Assembly: GCA_022539475.1 (NCBI GenBank)
Contig: VCMS01000361.1
Location: forward strand, 31,050 to 95,049
DNA: 64,000 bases
Source: Gracilaria domingensis
Lineage: Eukaryota; Rhodophyta; Florideophyceae; Gracilariales; Gracilariaceae
Reading direction: 5' to 3'
Part shown: positions 1-11,707 of the stretch, piece after piece
Position numbering within the stretch: the first letter of the stretch is position 1
Layout: each line of letters starts with the position of its first letter
Notes under the pieces: generated by a model
The model's database searches: none
The model's input: only the letters and a program-made list of their open reading frames with translations
What the model was told of the DNA's origin: nothing
Program-made: the position numbers and the translations under genes

Positions 1-82
1 CGGGTGTAGGCGCAATCTGCAGCAGATGCCGCAGACTGCACCTCCACCAAAGTGCGTTATCGGTAGAACAAATACGCACTCC

Positions 83-159
83 GAGAGGATGAGGCGCGAA
101 GCCCCTCATCCTCTCCGTTCCTCATGTAGGGAACCATGCCCAGATGCATGGTTCCCTAC
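83..159. repeat. Two perfect hairpins
   Basis: Positions 83-94 pair perfectly with 104-115 (12-bp stem), and positions 126-139 pair perfectly with 146-159 (14-bp stem, 6-nt loop). Two unrelated perfect stems within 80 bp exceed chance expectation. They belong to a run of foldbacks that continues to 1372. They could be transposon-end or structured-RNA sequence; no coding function is visible. Confidence 0.6.
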
Positions 160-205
160 TTGAAGAACCTGCACCTGCAACTCGTGAGCTACGTCCGCAT
201 CAAAA

Positions 206-935
206 GTCATTTACCTGTGTACGCAAGCAGAAAGTATCCATAAGTTAGTCAATGATCCGTTGGATACATTTGAAATGCGATGGAACGTACCATTGATAAA
301 ACAAAACAGAAACGTTGCTCTAGAAAAGTCGAGGGACCTAGTAACTCGCAAAAGGAAGAAGAAGCAGGAAAGGGATCGGTTAGATTACCAGCCCACCATC
401 ATCGTAAAGCGCGAAAGGTGTCGAAGCGAGAACTCACAAGCAAGGACACCAAGAATGCCCATGCAGCAAACATACCGCAAGATGCGATAAACGAAAGAGC
501 AGCCTATGTCCCGACCAAGCACCAGAATCGCCTATCCCGAACAGTCAGACATCGATCTTGAGAGACGAAATGAAATTGGTCGTTTACCTGTATACGCAAG
601 CAGAAAGTATCCATAAGTCAGTCAATGCTCCGTTGGATACATTTGAAATGCGATGGAACGTACAATTGATAAAGCAAAACAGAAACGTTGCGCTAGAAAA
701 TTCAAGGGACCTAGTAACTCTCAAAAGAAAGAATAAGAAGGAAAGGGATCGGTTAGATTACCAGCAATCCATTCATCATAAACCGCGAAAGGTCTCGAAG
801 CGAGAACTCACAAGCAACGACACTGAGAATGCCCATGCAGCAAAAATACCCCAAGATGCGATAAACCAGAGAGCAGCCTATGTCCCAACCAAACCAGAAT
901 CGTCTATCCTGAACACTCAGAGATCCAAGATCGCC
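206..935 (+). repeat. Tandem duplication, 373-bp period
   Basis: The stretch beginning near 206 recurs beginning near 579 with a constant offset of 373 bp; for example TTACCTG lies at 211 and at 584, and TGGAACG at 281 and 654. The copies differ by scattered substitutions. Both contain Lys/Arg-rich short open frames (260-490 and 558-965) with related translations. These frames resemble no family I recognise and are more likely repeat content than a gene. Confidence 0.75.
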
Positions 936-961
936 AAGAAACCAACTTGGTTTGTTGCGCA

Positions 962-1030
962 ATAGGCTCTAGCTTCTCGCGTCTTGCACTACTTTTGAAA
1001 AGTAGCGCAAGAGGCGAAACTAGAGCCTAT
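962..1030. repeat. Foldback inverted repeat
   Basis: Positions 962-996 fold back on 999-1030: ATAGGCTCTAG at 962-972 is matched by CTAGAGCCTAT at 1020-1030, and the inner arms pair with a few mismatches around a short loop. It could be a MITE-like remnant or an element terminus. Confidence 0.65.
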
Positions 1031-1096
1031 ACTGCAACGAAATGAGCCATTGTTCGCCTACTTACAGTCGTCGCTTTGGGTTACCGGGTTCCCGTT

Positions 1097-1372
1097 TTCA
1101 CCCTTCAACTCGTTCTATATCTTGAATAAATAGAAGAAGTTGAAGGTGATTAGCTTATTTCCTGCCGTTTACATGTCCCAGAGCGCGAAGAAACGCGGTG
1201 AGGATTGGTTAGTTTAGAGCAAAGATACGTGGAAGGATATGGATAAACGTACGAATAGACTGCACGGAATACATCCGTAAGATACGGATGACTCCGTCCT
1301 ACTTTTTTCCGCCCTCTACTTCAAGGAGCCTCCATAAAGTAGAGGGAGGAAAAAAGAAGGTCGGAGCGGAGT
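1097..1372. repeat. Further foldbacks upstream of the transposase
   Basis: A stem spans about 1099-1150 (TTCAACT...TTCTAT pairing with ATAGAA...AGTTGAA). A longer foldback spans 1291-1372, where ACTCCGTCC, TTTTTTCC and CCCTCTACTT recur as reverse complements with single-base interruptions. These lie just upstream of the large transposase gene and are candidates for terminal or subterminal repeats of that element. No second copy of an end is visible here to prove it. Confidence 0.5.
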
Positions 1373-1735
1373 ATAACGCGAGGATGTGGATGGCACGGAT
1401 CACGACGGTAACGGAAGGTCGGACGTCGGAGGCGCGGCGGCGGCGGCGGAGGGAAGAGATTTATTTTTCTGTGCGAGATTGGACCGGTGTACAGCGTACA
1501 ACGTTGGAAAACCACAGGTTTATAACCAGTGGTAGATAATACGAGAAGTACACCCTTGTGTTGAGGTCGACGTGTACCTACGTTTCTCTTTGAACGAAAG
1601 CACGTGATTTAAACTCAAAATATATTCTCCGTTCTCAGCATGACGTCGGTCTTGACTGTCGCTTGACCTCCTTCTCCCTTCGGACGACCTTCTCTTGCAG
1701 TCTTTATCGTCGTTTCTCGTTCATTTCTTCTTCCC

Positions 1736-4700
1736 ATGGTCTACTACTGTACACATAAGAAGCCTGGGTGCCGCTTCGTTACTCGCCGAGGAGTCTTATC
1801 TCTTCAACAGCATGTCAACCACTGACCGTTTCGTCTGAAAGCAGCGCTGGAAGACGACAATAGGCGGCCCATTCGGAGAAGCCAGCGTCTCAAGCTTTCC
1901 GCGCCCGCGGCCGCATCTTCCGAAACGGTCCTTGCCCCTTGTCGCCTTCCCGAGCCTCCGGTGTCCGAGGACAGCGTTGACCCCACTCCATTCGCCCCTC
2001 CCATTCCGGAAACTTCGCATTGTGTTTCTCCTTCCCCGGGTCCCGCGTCATTAGAGCGAGAATACGGAAGCAGTTCCCGCCCAGTGCCTTCTGAGGAGGC
2101 CCTCGGTGATTTGCATATGGATTATCTCACGGTTTGTCTGCCTTCAGTAGCTTCCAATCTTGGTCATCGTGAGGCAGACGAGCTAATTGGGCTACTTCGG
2201 GACCCGCGATTCTCGCAAAAGCGATTCAACGAGACCATAACAAGTTCCAAGCGCTGTACAGAACTGAAGAACGCCATTTTCGAACGATACGCCTGAAAGG
2301 ACGGTTTCAATCGAAGAACTGTCTCGCCAGAAGGATGTAAGTTCAGCGCCACCCTCTACACGAGAGACCCCGTTCAGACACTTGTGAAAGAGCTCTAGTT
2401 GGCTAACAACGAAAACACATTCTTCCACCTTATACCTCAGACCCACTGCACGAAAATATCTCACCCCATGCCCGGCTCTCTCGCAAGATACGCCACCTCA
2501 AAACTTAAGAAAATGGTCATGGGCTCTTTGGATAGTAGAACAGTGTGGTACTCCCAAGAAATAAGTTACAGTGAATCTTTCGTAGGTCTTCTGCAGGTAT
2601 ACACCGATAAGTCTTCAACAACTCTAAAGCAAACATCGGTTACGGCCTATTCTCTTTACCTCATATTTCTCAACTTCTCCGACGAGCTACGCCGTAAGTG
2701 CATCCGTGATGACCTCACAGTAGTGGCATACCTTCCTACTACACTGCTCGAGGCTTCCCCATCTGAAGCAGACGCAATGCCATTCGTTTCTAGCAAGTCT
2801 CTACGCGAGTCCAGGATGCAAATCCTTCAAGAATCTCTTCGTCAAGTCCTGGAGCTTATTCTAAATCTCACGCAGAAAGGTTTTCAGTTCATCGGCGAAG
2901 AAAAACTAAGTCGAGTGTGCCATTCTCTGCTTGCAAGTTATTGTGCGGATATTCCTGAGGCTAAGGACATTCTGTCCATTCTTCATGGGACCAAAACGGA
3001 AAGCCCGTGTAATAGATGCAAAGCCCCTTGCTCATCTTTATGCAGTCCTATTCCCACCTCATTCAACAGACGTTCTCAAAAGCACACGAAAAGCATCCGA
3101 AAGACATACACAGCTATCTTGCAACATGCACAAAAAGACGAGGCGGAAAGACGTCCACGTCGTGCGAGGGAGAGGAGATCTCAAGAGGATACTCTGATGC
3201 GTTCAAATTCCATATCTCTCATTCCTTCGTTGCGCGAAACTTCCGTAAGCCTTGGAATGATCCCGGGATTGTCTCCATACAGTCTGTTCTCATTCGAACC
3301 ATTACACAACTTGCATCTCGGCATCTCGAAGCTGATAAAAACGGCCACAATCGAGAGACTGCAGTCAGACACCCTGTGCACCACAATAGGAACATCTGCA
3401 TCGCGTTCATTTCGAACGATACGCACCCAACTCCTCAACCATGCAAACGCAATTCTAGCTGCCATAGAACGCGATTCTCCTGCCAAAGGTTTACATATCG
3501 ATTTCTCCACGCAGGACAAAGCCAAATCTTTGAATGGTATCTTCACGAAAGACGGTCTCCGTGGAATGCTGGAGGCCAAAAACTACAAAGCACTTGACAT
3601 GGTCTTCCCCTTCATAGGAGCATTCTTTGACATATGCTGTGAAGAACAGGAAGTTGCTCCAATCACAACCGTTTTCTCTCAGTACTCGGACTTGCTTTCG
3701 ACCTTGTTCAGATTCAATCGTGACCCGTATTGGACTGAAAGCTCTCTCCTGTGTCTTAGTTCGGAGATTGAAGCCTTCAAGCGTTGCGTAACAAAGAATC
3801 TGGCGGATTTTCATCCCTCCAGACTGGGAACTCAGAAGTTTCATCTTCTCGATCATCTCGTGGACGATATTCGCCGTCTGGGAAGTATCAAGTACTACGA
3901 CGCAGGCATATACGAACATGCACACCTGCTATTTAAGAGACACTACAAAAAGACGTCCAGAAGAACAGCAACGGCTGTGGAGGAGACTATTCGCTCCATT
4001 GAGCACGGACATGTTAGAAAGCAATGGAATGGCAATACTCCTTACCAGCGTAATCCAGGTTTACCAGGAACTTCTACGCAGCTTCCTCGATTTGCAATGA
4101 GAGGGCGTTCTTTCACTTTACGTGCTCTTCAACATTGTGTTTCAAGTATGTCCAGTTCAAAAACATGGACTGCTGTTAGAGAGATGTTCTCAAGTACGGA
4201 CACAAGGTCGATTCTTGACCAAATTGGTGAACAGGCCCTTCCTCCTTTCCTCAGTCTCGTGAAAGAAACACTGGATGAGCACTTTATTACATACTTCCCA
4301 GAAAAGACAAGGATAACTCTGGTGAATTCGGCCCTCTTGAAAGGCGGTTTCGTTCCGACTCTTGAACACTTCGATTCGTCTTCTAAGGCACTTAAGCTGG
4401 GACGACCAAATACCCCATCATCCAACGAGTCATCGCTTCTCCAGCATTTGGTCCCAGTAGAAAGCCAAATTTTTCCACTGTATTGGTAAGCGGAGAAGAT
4501 TCAGAGACTTGGGTTGCCCAGGTAGTCGCTCTGATTCGAATATCTCTCCTTGATTCTGCACTTACCGCACCAGAGGTGGCATTCGTCCGGTATTTCGAGG
4601 TTTTACCCCCCGCAACAAACATCGACCACATATTGAAATGCATATCTTTACGGTGGGCTACAAACGATGAAAAGAACCACACTCTTCCGTTCCCTCGTCA

Positions 4701-4914
4701 TTCCAAAGCGGAGACTATCGTAGAGTTAACTCCTTGGTACGGGATGGTTCCGGCTTCTGCACTACAGGGAACTGTCCATGTTGTTAGATCAAACTACCCT
4801 GCTCCACTTTTTTGTCCTCCACTTCAATGGTTTCAACACCGATTCTACATCAATCGATTCTATCATGATTCAGATGAAGGACCAACTGAGCACGTTGATT
4901 TTGTACAGCCTTAA
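1736..4914 (+). pseudogene. Large DDE transposase, Plavaka/CACTA-like, with nonsense codons
   Basis: Probably the transposase of the giant element to its right, catalysing cut-and-paste movement. One reading frame runs from the ATG at 1736 to about 4485, then shifts by one base and ends at the TAA closing at 4914. It is interrupted only by TGA at 1823, TGA at 2294, TAG at 2396 and the frameshift. The N-terminus holds a C-x6-C...H-x2-H zinc-finger-like motif (about 1748-1822). A Cys cluster (CNRCKAPC) lies near 3007-3030, followed by a motif with F-E-P-L-H-N-L-H-L-G near 3292-3325. That motif recalls the D/E...H...LG.K signature of tnp2/Plavaka/KDZ transposases. The C-terminus (WYGMVPASALQG) also recalls that group. 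It ends tail to tail with the next minus-strand gene, 3 bp apart or overlapping. Family assignment is by motif memory only; the coding status as a pseudogene is clear. Confidence 0.6.
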
Positions 4915-7584
4915 ACATTAAGGGCTCCATCCTCTACATGTTCATCTTGTGGTGCCTTTTCTTGTGATCCTGTGCTACTTCCGAAATCGTTCATGTCCAT
5001 TTCCTTGAACTCCATATCCCCTTCCTCGCATTCACCAACGAAACAATCGCTAACAGAACCCAATCTTTGGCTCACACTGTCAATAAAAAATTGTTCTTTC
5101 ACAGTGAGGTAAAGTCTTCCGTTCGACGGCATTCCATATCCAAATATAGCCTCTCTCATGTCATTACCAAGAACCTTAGTCTAATCTTCCGTTGTCGTTC
5201 CAAAATTATGAAACTCGCTGGAATTGGTCCTCAAGACACGTTGCCTAACATCCCCCAGAACATTCTTTAAACACAGAGGTAGCAGTTGGGCAAACTTCTT
5301 TTTAAACAGTTTCTGTCTCTGGCCACCCCTTGACACACCCGTACTTAGAAGGCTCACAACCGTCAACACCCAAGCGTCCAAACGTGCGAGCAACAGTATT
5401 GTGCCATCTAAAAAGGTGCCCTTATCCTCGTCTTTTACATCATACCCAATAAACTCCTTCAGTACTTGTACCCCGACACGGTTTCGGAAGAACAAGTCTT
5501 GATCTTCCGTCAGCATATCCTCGACATTGTCCGCATTGGATTACTTTAGACGAACAAATGGGGCTTTTCTCCACCATCAAGTGTTCGGTACACCATTTTC
5601 GTCAAGACGCAGTATGTTCTCCTGCGCTTCCTTCAACTGCATTGTGAGTTCGTCAGCATTCTCTTCTACCAGCTTTGTTCTTCTCCAAATCAGATGGTAC
5701 CCCAGGAGCAGAAATAGTTTATCCCTCGTAATTCTCTTCCCAACGCCCACGACGTCACTCATGGTCTGCCGCATTCTCTGCCTAAGGCACATATCTGCAC
5801 AAAGTTCCAGTATACACCTGTCGGTAAGAGATGCTTTTCTAATAGCTTCCCAACTCAACTCCTTCAACTCGCTTTCAACCATTTTCTTCAGCAAAGCATC
5901 TGGCCCCCCCCTCTACCGACGGTGTGAACATGCCAAAACTGCCCAAGAGCTCCACGGGGTTTTTAGGAACCATGTATGAACCACCTTCCTCGGCCTCAAT
6001 AAGCCCTTCCCCACTCTCAGTTGCGTCTTCCACCTTCTCGGCACGCATTCCAATTAGAAAACCCATCGGGCCCTCTATTGATATTTCTTGGGTTACCCCA
6101 ATTTCGGGTGAGCGACTCACCTTCGAGCCTTAGCTCACTTGTTTCTCTTCTTGCCCACGTCAGCATGTTGTGCTACACTGCTCGAGCAACCACTCGAAAC
6201 TCGTCGCACACCTCAATTTTATGCTTCTTTCGACCTGTCTGCCCAGGTTCACCAGCACGTGTACTCCTATCTCCCTCCTGTTTCAGTGCCCCCCTTAGCC
6301 CTTCAATGACTAGATCCTTCTCTTCAAGCCTCTTTTTTAAAGCCGTACTCTGCTCTTGGGCGACCTTCACTAGAATAACCCGAACCATCAAGTCCTCTTG
6401 TAGCGTCTTAACCTTTTCTTTCAAGCAATTCAGTTCATTTAAAAGATCACGTCTGTTCATAGAGGTTGAATTCACATCAGTGTGGATATCTTCCGGTATT
6501 TCCCTAGCCTCTTCGGCGACAGGCCCCGATAATGCCGCAGGATTCGGTGTTATTTCGTTATCGGAACTATCCTCATGTGCCATACCCTTAGACACGAGAG
6601 GCTGCAGGTGTCTGTGTCCACCCTTGGCACGGCTGCGAGCTCCAACTCCCGTGTCTGTCCTCCTCTATAGCATCGTATATCAGATGAATTGGGCCTCGTA
6701 CGAGCTGCAACGGCCCCCGTTCTGGAAAGAGGGGAAGGTCGAAAAGTAACTCGTCTATCAGTTGTCTCTCGATTTCTTATTGTCTTTCTCCCTTGTCCGG
6801 ACCCATTTCGAGGCATAATACGATTCATAGCGGACCCAGTTCTAGAAGACAGGGAGGGACGTGACGATCTTAATATACTAGGGCTCTCACGACTTCTCGT
6901 CATTGTCCCTTGTTGTCCAGATCCACTGGGCGGCGTAACCCGCGCCCCAGTAGCTCCGGTCTTCGATATCGGCCGGGGACATGAAGGTTTTGGTGTCATA
7001 CGAACCTCTTCAGTTCCAGTTGTCATGCCCTCCTGTGCTGACCCGCTGGACCGAGTTACCTCATCTTCTTGAGGAGCAGAGAAAGATGCACGATTTGCAT
7101 TATCGGCAGTTGACGGCACGACATCGTTCGCTGATCCACGAATTTTTGACGCAATCCCGGAAGACGCTCCGCTGCGAGATGGGCGAGAGAGTACTGCAGA
7201 AGGACGCCCACTGACTCTCTCCTTCGTCGAGGACGACTTCTGTTAAGGAAGTGCGGTGCTTGTAGCCTGATTCGTATCATCCGATGCTCTTCTCTTCTTC
7301 TGTCCACTCTTGTTCCGCTGCGTACTATTTCGCTTTCTCGGCGTTATATCCACGTTGTGGAGATAAACAGGGTAATGAAACGAAATTTTTTGGGGCGGGG
7401 GAGGGGGTGGGGGGGGTGCATGGTTCAGATATTCCGGGACACTCCGCAGTTCCTGCTTTTTAGGAATTTGAGGTGCCCAATGGGTCGCAAATATCGCCGT
7501 TACAAATAGATAAAGAGCTCCAGTGTACATGTACAACGCGTATTGCAGGCAGCTGCAACATTCACAAGCATATTTACTTTCCAT
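4911..7584 (-). pseudogene. Ser/Pro-rich repeat and coiled-coil protein (left copy)
   Basis: A minus-strand gene starting about 17 bp beyond the stop of the methyltransferase-SET gene; I do not recognise the family. The N-terminal part has a proline run and a Lys/Arg-rich stretch. Three tandem imperfect repeats of about 40 residues follow, each starting near GSGQ and ending in a P-x-P...SRTGA-type motif. Next come an acidic segment, a coiled coil (NELNCLKEKVKTLQED region, about 6395-6440), a helical region and a second coiled coil near 5580-5640. The frame is broken by a stop near 7243, frameshifts near 6550-6600, 6130-6170 and the C-run near 5905, and in-frame stops at 5577, about 5537 and 5181. 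The same gene in the right arm (32063-33783) has an open frame through the repeats, which confirms the gene model. It may be a structural or DNA-binding accessory protein of the element; that is inference. Confidence 0.55.
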
Positions 7585-7600
7585 TCGGTACTGAACTCAT

Positions 7601-10600
7601 CTATTGCTCCAATGTCAGAGCCCAGTCCCAGGCGTACTGCTCTCCGTAGTTGAAATACAACTCTTTGACCCTCTCAATATCTCTTACTGCTCTACAACGG
7701 AGTAGAGCATAGTTAGAAAGGTCGGACTTGAACTGTATCACGGACTTCGCTTCCACCACCTGCACATTGGCACTTCGAGTCCTGTTTGACCGGGGCTGCG
7801 ATAAATCGGGATCCCCGGCATGATATCCGGCGTCGTTAATGTAGCCCCCGATACAAAAAGGCGCCGGGACAATGTACACTTCGCTCTCCTTTCTATCCTG
7901 AGCCTGTTCTGGTCTGTTCCTCAGGTGCAGAAACTCCGTACCAGTCCAGTGACCATCATAGAAAACAACTTGTACCGCACTGGAGTTGCTCCGAGACAGC
8001 CACTTCCATACGTTAAGTGTCTTTCCTTCCGGTTCGTCAGATCCGTGTATACCAAAGTTCCATAAAAATGACAGATAGTTTCCCCAGCCAATATCTTATG
8101 TTCCGTGAACACCCCCATACCAGCACGGGGATGTCGAATCTTAGAAGATGCTACATGTAAGCGATAGCGATTGGCTTCAACAGTCAACAGCATATGCATA
8201 TCCATTAGATTCAGAGCTCCTCGGTACTTCTCCTCCCAAAGATCTACAGTATGCTGTCCACACTTGTCGACAAAGTCCCAGTCCTTCCAGTATCTTCCTA
8301 GAAACTGAGTAATATGTGCAGGCATCACTTGGTACTGGGGGTATCCAAATCGAGCCTCCCATTCAAGCCGATCTCGGTCCGGATGTGGAACCCGTTCATA
8401 AGTCGTTGAAGCAGCATCCACCACCTCCTGTTCAACCAGGATGTCATTCTTGCCCCCGCGAAGAACTTCGGCCATAAGAGTCGTTATATGGTGCTTCGCA
8501 TGGCTGAAACTTGGCCTATTCTTCTCGCACCCCAAGAACTTCCTATGCTTTGTCAGCGATAGGCACGCCATACCCGTAAAAAAAGTTCCCGCGAACATGT
8601 CCATGACAAGATCACCCGATCTTGTGAAGCGACATATCAACTCTTTCATCAACTCCCTGGACTTCTTCTCCGGTCTTATGTACTGACCACTTGGTACTGA
8701 ACTACCTGGCTCATTTACCTTCCATGTCAACCACTCCCCCGCTCTCGGTTTTGGCACCCGGTCAATTACATTCCTGTTTGCCGGGAAAGTAAAAGGAATG
8801 AAATTGTTCTCATCAAATGGAGTAAGACTGGCTTCCTCGGATGGTCGCAATCCACGCTTCACCCCATGAACGGCGTACTCCGTTACGGGCTGTATCCTAA
8901 ACTTCCGTGGATTCCCTCCAACATTACTTCGATCCCGGATGAACACCAGTGGATTCCCATCCACTTTAAACTAAGGCATGAGTTCTGGCTTACCTTCGCT
9001 TCCAGCTTCATCTTTCGTACTCGCCGTTTCCGAAAGTATCCTGTGCCAAACATGAAACTGTGCCATGGCACAGAATATAATGAAGTGCCCACCTGAACGA
9101 AGCGCGGAACTTATTAAGTCAGCCGTACTGATCATGTCATCCTCACTGAAGACATCGTGAGCACTATTCCGTTTGTTCCTCTTCCTTCGAGTGTTAAAGG
9201 GAGGGTCTGTTAGTACAAGCTGTGCCTTACCCCATAAAATCTCACTCTGATTCACAAATGTTTCGTGTGTGTGCCTCAGGTCCTTCATGTCACAGTTGTA
9301 CGCTACAAAGTGTGACTTTCTCATCCCCTTCCACACCTTGTCCATATTCATTCGAAGGAGACTGGATATCCCCTTCATGGGCCGCTCAATACCAGTTTTT
9401 TGGATTTTGTAACCGGCAACCCGAGATTCATGCTCCGCAAGATTCACCGGCTTCTCGAAGTCGTCGCTGTCGGAGCTCACGAGGTTCATATACTCTCGAC
9501 GAGGTGGGGGTGGGGCAGACTTGGTCAAAGAAAGTTCGGCAATACCGGAAGTTTTAGGGGTTTTCGTCAGTTCAATATCAGGTTTCGCGTGAATGCCGAC
9601 ATGGAACCCTGCCGCATGACGCATATCCTGTATCGGTTTCCATAGCAACTCCGAAAACTTCTGAAATCGAGCAGGCAACTCACCGGAGTCAGAACCAGAT
9701 ACGGTATCCATCCGTATCTCCGAAAACTCTATCCAGTTCCTCATCTGATCAGCCCGTAAGCTATAGAGGCTATGGTGGGTGCATATGGTTTCGAGGTCTG
9801 TCAAAAATTCCTTAGCCAGTATTCGGAGGTTTGTATCGCATTCATCACTCAAGGTCTCCACCGATCCACTAGTACTGCTCTGTGGTACATCCTGTGTGTT
9901 CAATCGAGTACTCTGGCTCGGCGGGGCATAACCAGACTCCCGTGTCTCTAGCGCTGTATACTTCAACGTCTGCATATTCATGTACATGTATGGTTTCACC
10001 ATGTGCTGAACGTTCGTGTATCCAAGATGAGCCGCAAAACAACTCTATGCCCATACGACCTCACTGATAGCGAATCCCAGTCGATCACAGTTGTCTTTGG
10101 AGAACGACGTAAAAGTGGTATGTACACAGATGGTGCATGGTTCACTTTTCGTTTCTTTTTCGGTTGTTTCTTCTTTATCATTCGGATGTTGTCGTTCTCT
10201 CCCATTATGTGGCCGATGTATGATAAGTATATAACGACCTCAAATGGGTTCACAGCTGTTGGTGGGATGAACACTGTCGTCTTCAGAACCTGCTTTCTCC
10301 TGGTCATGAAATAATCAACCAGGCATCGCACCGGTAGGTATATACCCATATCCATAGAGAGAAGGAAAAAATCGCGGAGTCTCTGGTCCTCATCTCCGTC
10401 CTTCTTGTCAAGAAGCTTCGTTACAAGATATCGTTGTTCCACAGGTTTGTTATTCACAACACTCTTTCGCAGCAGTTGCAGTGTCAAGTTCTGCAGGTTC
10501 TTGGAGTTAGTGGCCTCCTCAAACATCTTCCTTTCCTCCGGAATATCCCTATAGTTCTCGGCGCAGAACTCTATTAGCCCTCTAAACCCCACGTCCCGTG

Positions 10601-10736
10601 GCCAATCGGGGCCTCCATCGCTGTTTGCCAAAGCATCGCGAAGAACCAAGAAAAGTCTGACATATGCATGGAACGCCGGAGGCGGAGCACTCATGTCGAT
10701 AGGATGTATCTCCTCTCCATCATCGGTGGAATCCAT
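7601..10736 (-). pseudogene. Fusion: helical N-terminal domain, beta-class DNA methyltransferase, SET domain (left copy)
   Basis: Ancestral product of about 1,045 residues. Residues 1-200 form an unknown helical domain ending in a basic nuclear-localisation-like motif (PKKKRKV, residues about 192-198). A low-complexity linker follows. The methyltransferase has DPPF (motif IV, 9196-9207) before the SAM-binding FAGTF-TG motif (about 8571-8602). That order is typical of beta-class N6-adenine/N4-cytosine methyltransferases. The C-terminus is a SET domain with AGMGVF (about 8099-8122), an NRTRSANVQ stretch where SET proteins have NHS, and ELYFNYG (about 7640-7663). Lesions are a 1-bp loss near 10119, TAG at 8968 and a 1-bp loss near 7950. 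Each is intact in the right copy. Predicted role: nuclear DNA methylation coupled to lysine methylation of histone or other protein. Domain calls come from family motifs; activity is inference. Confidence 0.75.
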
Positions 10737-10753
10737 CGCTTCAGCGCAAACAA

Positions 10754-10852
10754 CGGAGGCGAGCCTTTAAATGGCGACTTACGCTGGGCACCCCCGCTTT
10801 CGGCAGCTCCTCCCAGCGCATTGCCAGTCTCGTCCGTGTCCGTGTCCGCTCC
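10754..10852 (-). promoter_or_regulatory. Core promoter of the methyltransferase-SET gene, mirrored at 11548-11645
   Basis: About 95 bp upstream of the ATG at 10736 contains TTTAAA at 10766-10771. It is the near-perfect reverse complement of 11548-11645, which lies upstream of the divergent ParB-dioxygenase gene. Such duplication implies that both genes use the same core promoter and probably the same regulators. Transcription starts cannot be placed from sequence alone. Confidence 0.6.
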
Positions 10853-11034
10853 CTTCTGAGGTCGGTGTCCGTGCCGCTTCGAGCGGGTGCGATAGCGTCG
10901 CGTGTCGGCCACGTCGCCATTTGGAGCTATTGCAAAGGTCGCGTATTGTGCTAATAGTCGCGGACCAAGTGGGTGTGAAGCGCTAGTTTTCTCTAGTTTG
11001 ATATATCTGCACGGCGTGTGCAGCGAAATCACTG

Positions 11035-11345
11035 CCGGAAGTGCCGGGAGGAGTGCTTTGGAAGGTCTCGGGAGGGTACCAGAATGTTGCCGGAACGTGC
11101 TCGCGGGCGGGGGGGGTCGGTCGTGTTAGGGTACCTACCCTAACACGACCGGGGCCCCCCGCCCGCGGGCACGTTTTGGGCGATTTTTGGAAAAATGTGC
11201 GATTTTATGCCCGCGGGCGGGGGGATCCGATCGTGTTAGGGTACCTACCCTAACACGACCGACCTCCCCCGCCCGCGAGCACGTTCTGGCCACATTCCGG
11301 CGCCTTCCCGGGACCCCCCAAAACACGCCGCCTCGCAGTGATTTC
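11035..11345. repeat. GC-rich palindromic unit between the divergent genes (left copy)
   Basis: The segment is an imperfect inverted repeat: 11039-11125 matches the reverse complement of 11265-11345. Inside are two hairpins of the form GTGTTAGGGTA...TACCCTAACAC (about 11131-11156 and 11233-11258), flanked by C/G runs and GCCCGCGGGC. TTAGGG followed by its complement is telomere-repeat-like but occurs only once per arm. Equivalent units lie at 28230-28565 and 27530-27720. It could be an operator or insulator, a replication or transposition site, or a nested MITE. Confidence 0.7.
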
Positions 11346-11547
11346 CCTACACCCGGCCGCCGGTACGTTGGCGCCGCTGTCCACGTGTATTGGCGGGAGT
11401 AGGTTGTACATGAAAGTGAATGAGTGTACTCTTGACTACTATGCAAAGCATTTGAAGAGCACGATTAGAGAGCGCGACCATTGCTCGCGTGAGTCATCAT
11501 TGCGCGAACTCCACGACTCTAAAGCGTACAATCAGCGTGCGAGCGGC

Positions 11548-11645
11548 CACGGACAGGACACGGACGACACTGGCAGTGCGCTGGGAGGAGCTGCCGAAAG
11601 CGGGGGTGCCCAGCGTAAGTCGCCATTTAAAGGCTCGCCTCCGTT
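11548..11645 (+). promoter_or_regulatory. Core promoter of the ParB-dioxygenase gene, mirror of 10754-10852
   Basis: TTTAAA at 11626-11631 lies about 80 bp before the ATG at 11708. The surrounding block, which includes GGAGGAGCTGCCGAAAGCGG, repeats the opposite promoter in reverse orientation. Confidence 0.6.
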
Positions 11646-11707
11646 CTTGTATCGTCCAGAGCGAGCGTATTGTTGATATACACCTTTCACTGCAATAGCT
11701 GTTCAAC

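Noticed and set aside
1736-4489. Stop-codon reassignment or programmed readthrough, suggested by long frames broken only by single stops
   Set aside because: The stops are of all three types, differ between the two element copies, and are accompanied by frameshifts. The 1,033-codon frame contains none, so neutral decay is the simpler explanation.
7500-7584. Signal peptide or membrane anchor at the N-terminus of the coiled-coil protein
   Set aside because: A short hydrophobic stretch is present, but the start codon is not conserved in the right copy and the segment may be untranslated leader.
11128-11262. Internal telomere repeat or telomere-fusion site
   Set aside because: Only one TTAGGG per arm, no tandem array, and the context is a transposon intergenic region.
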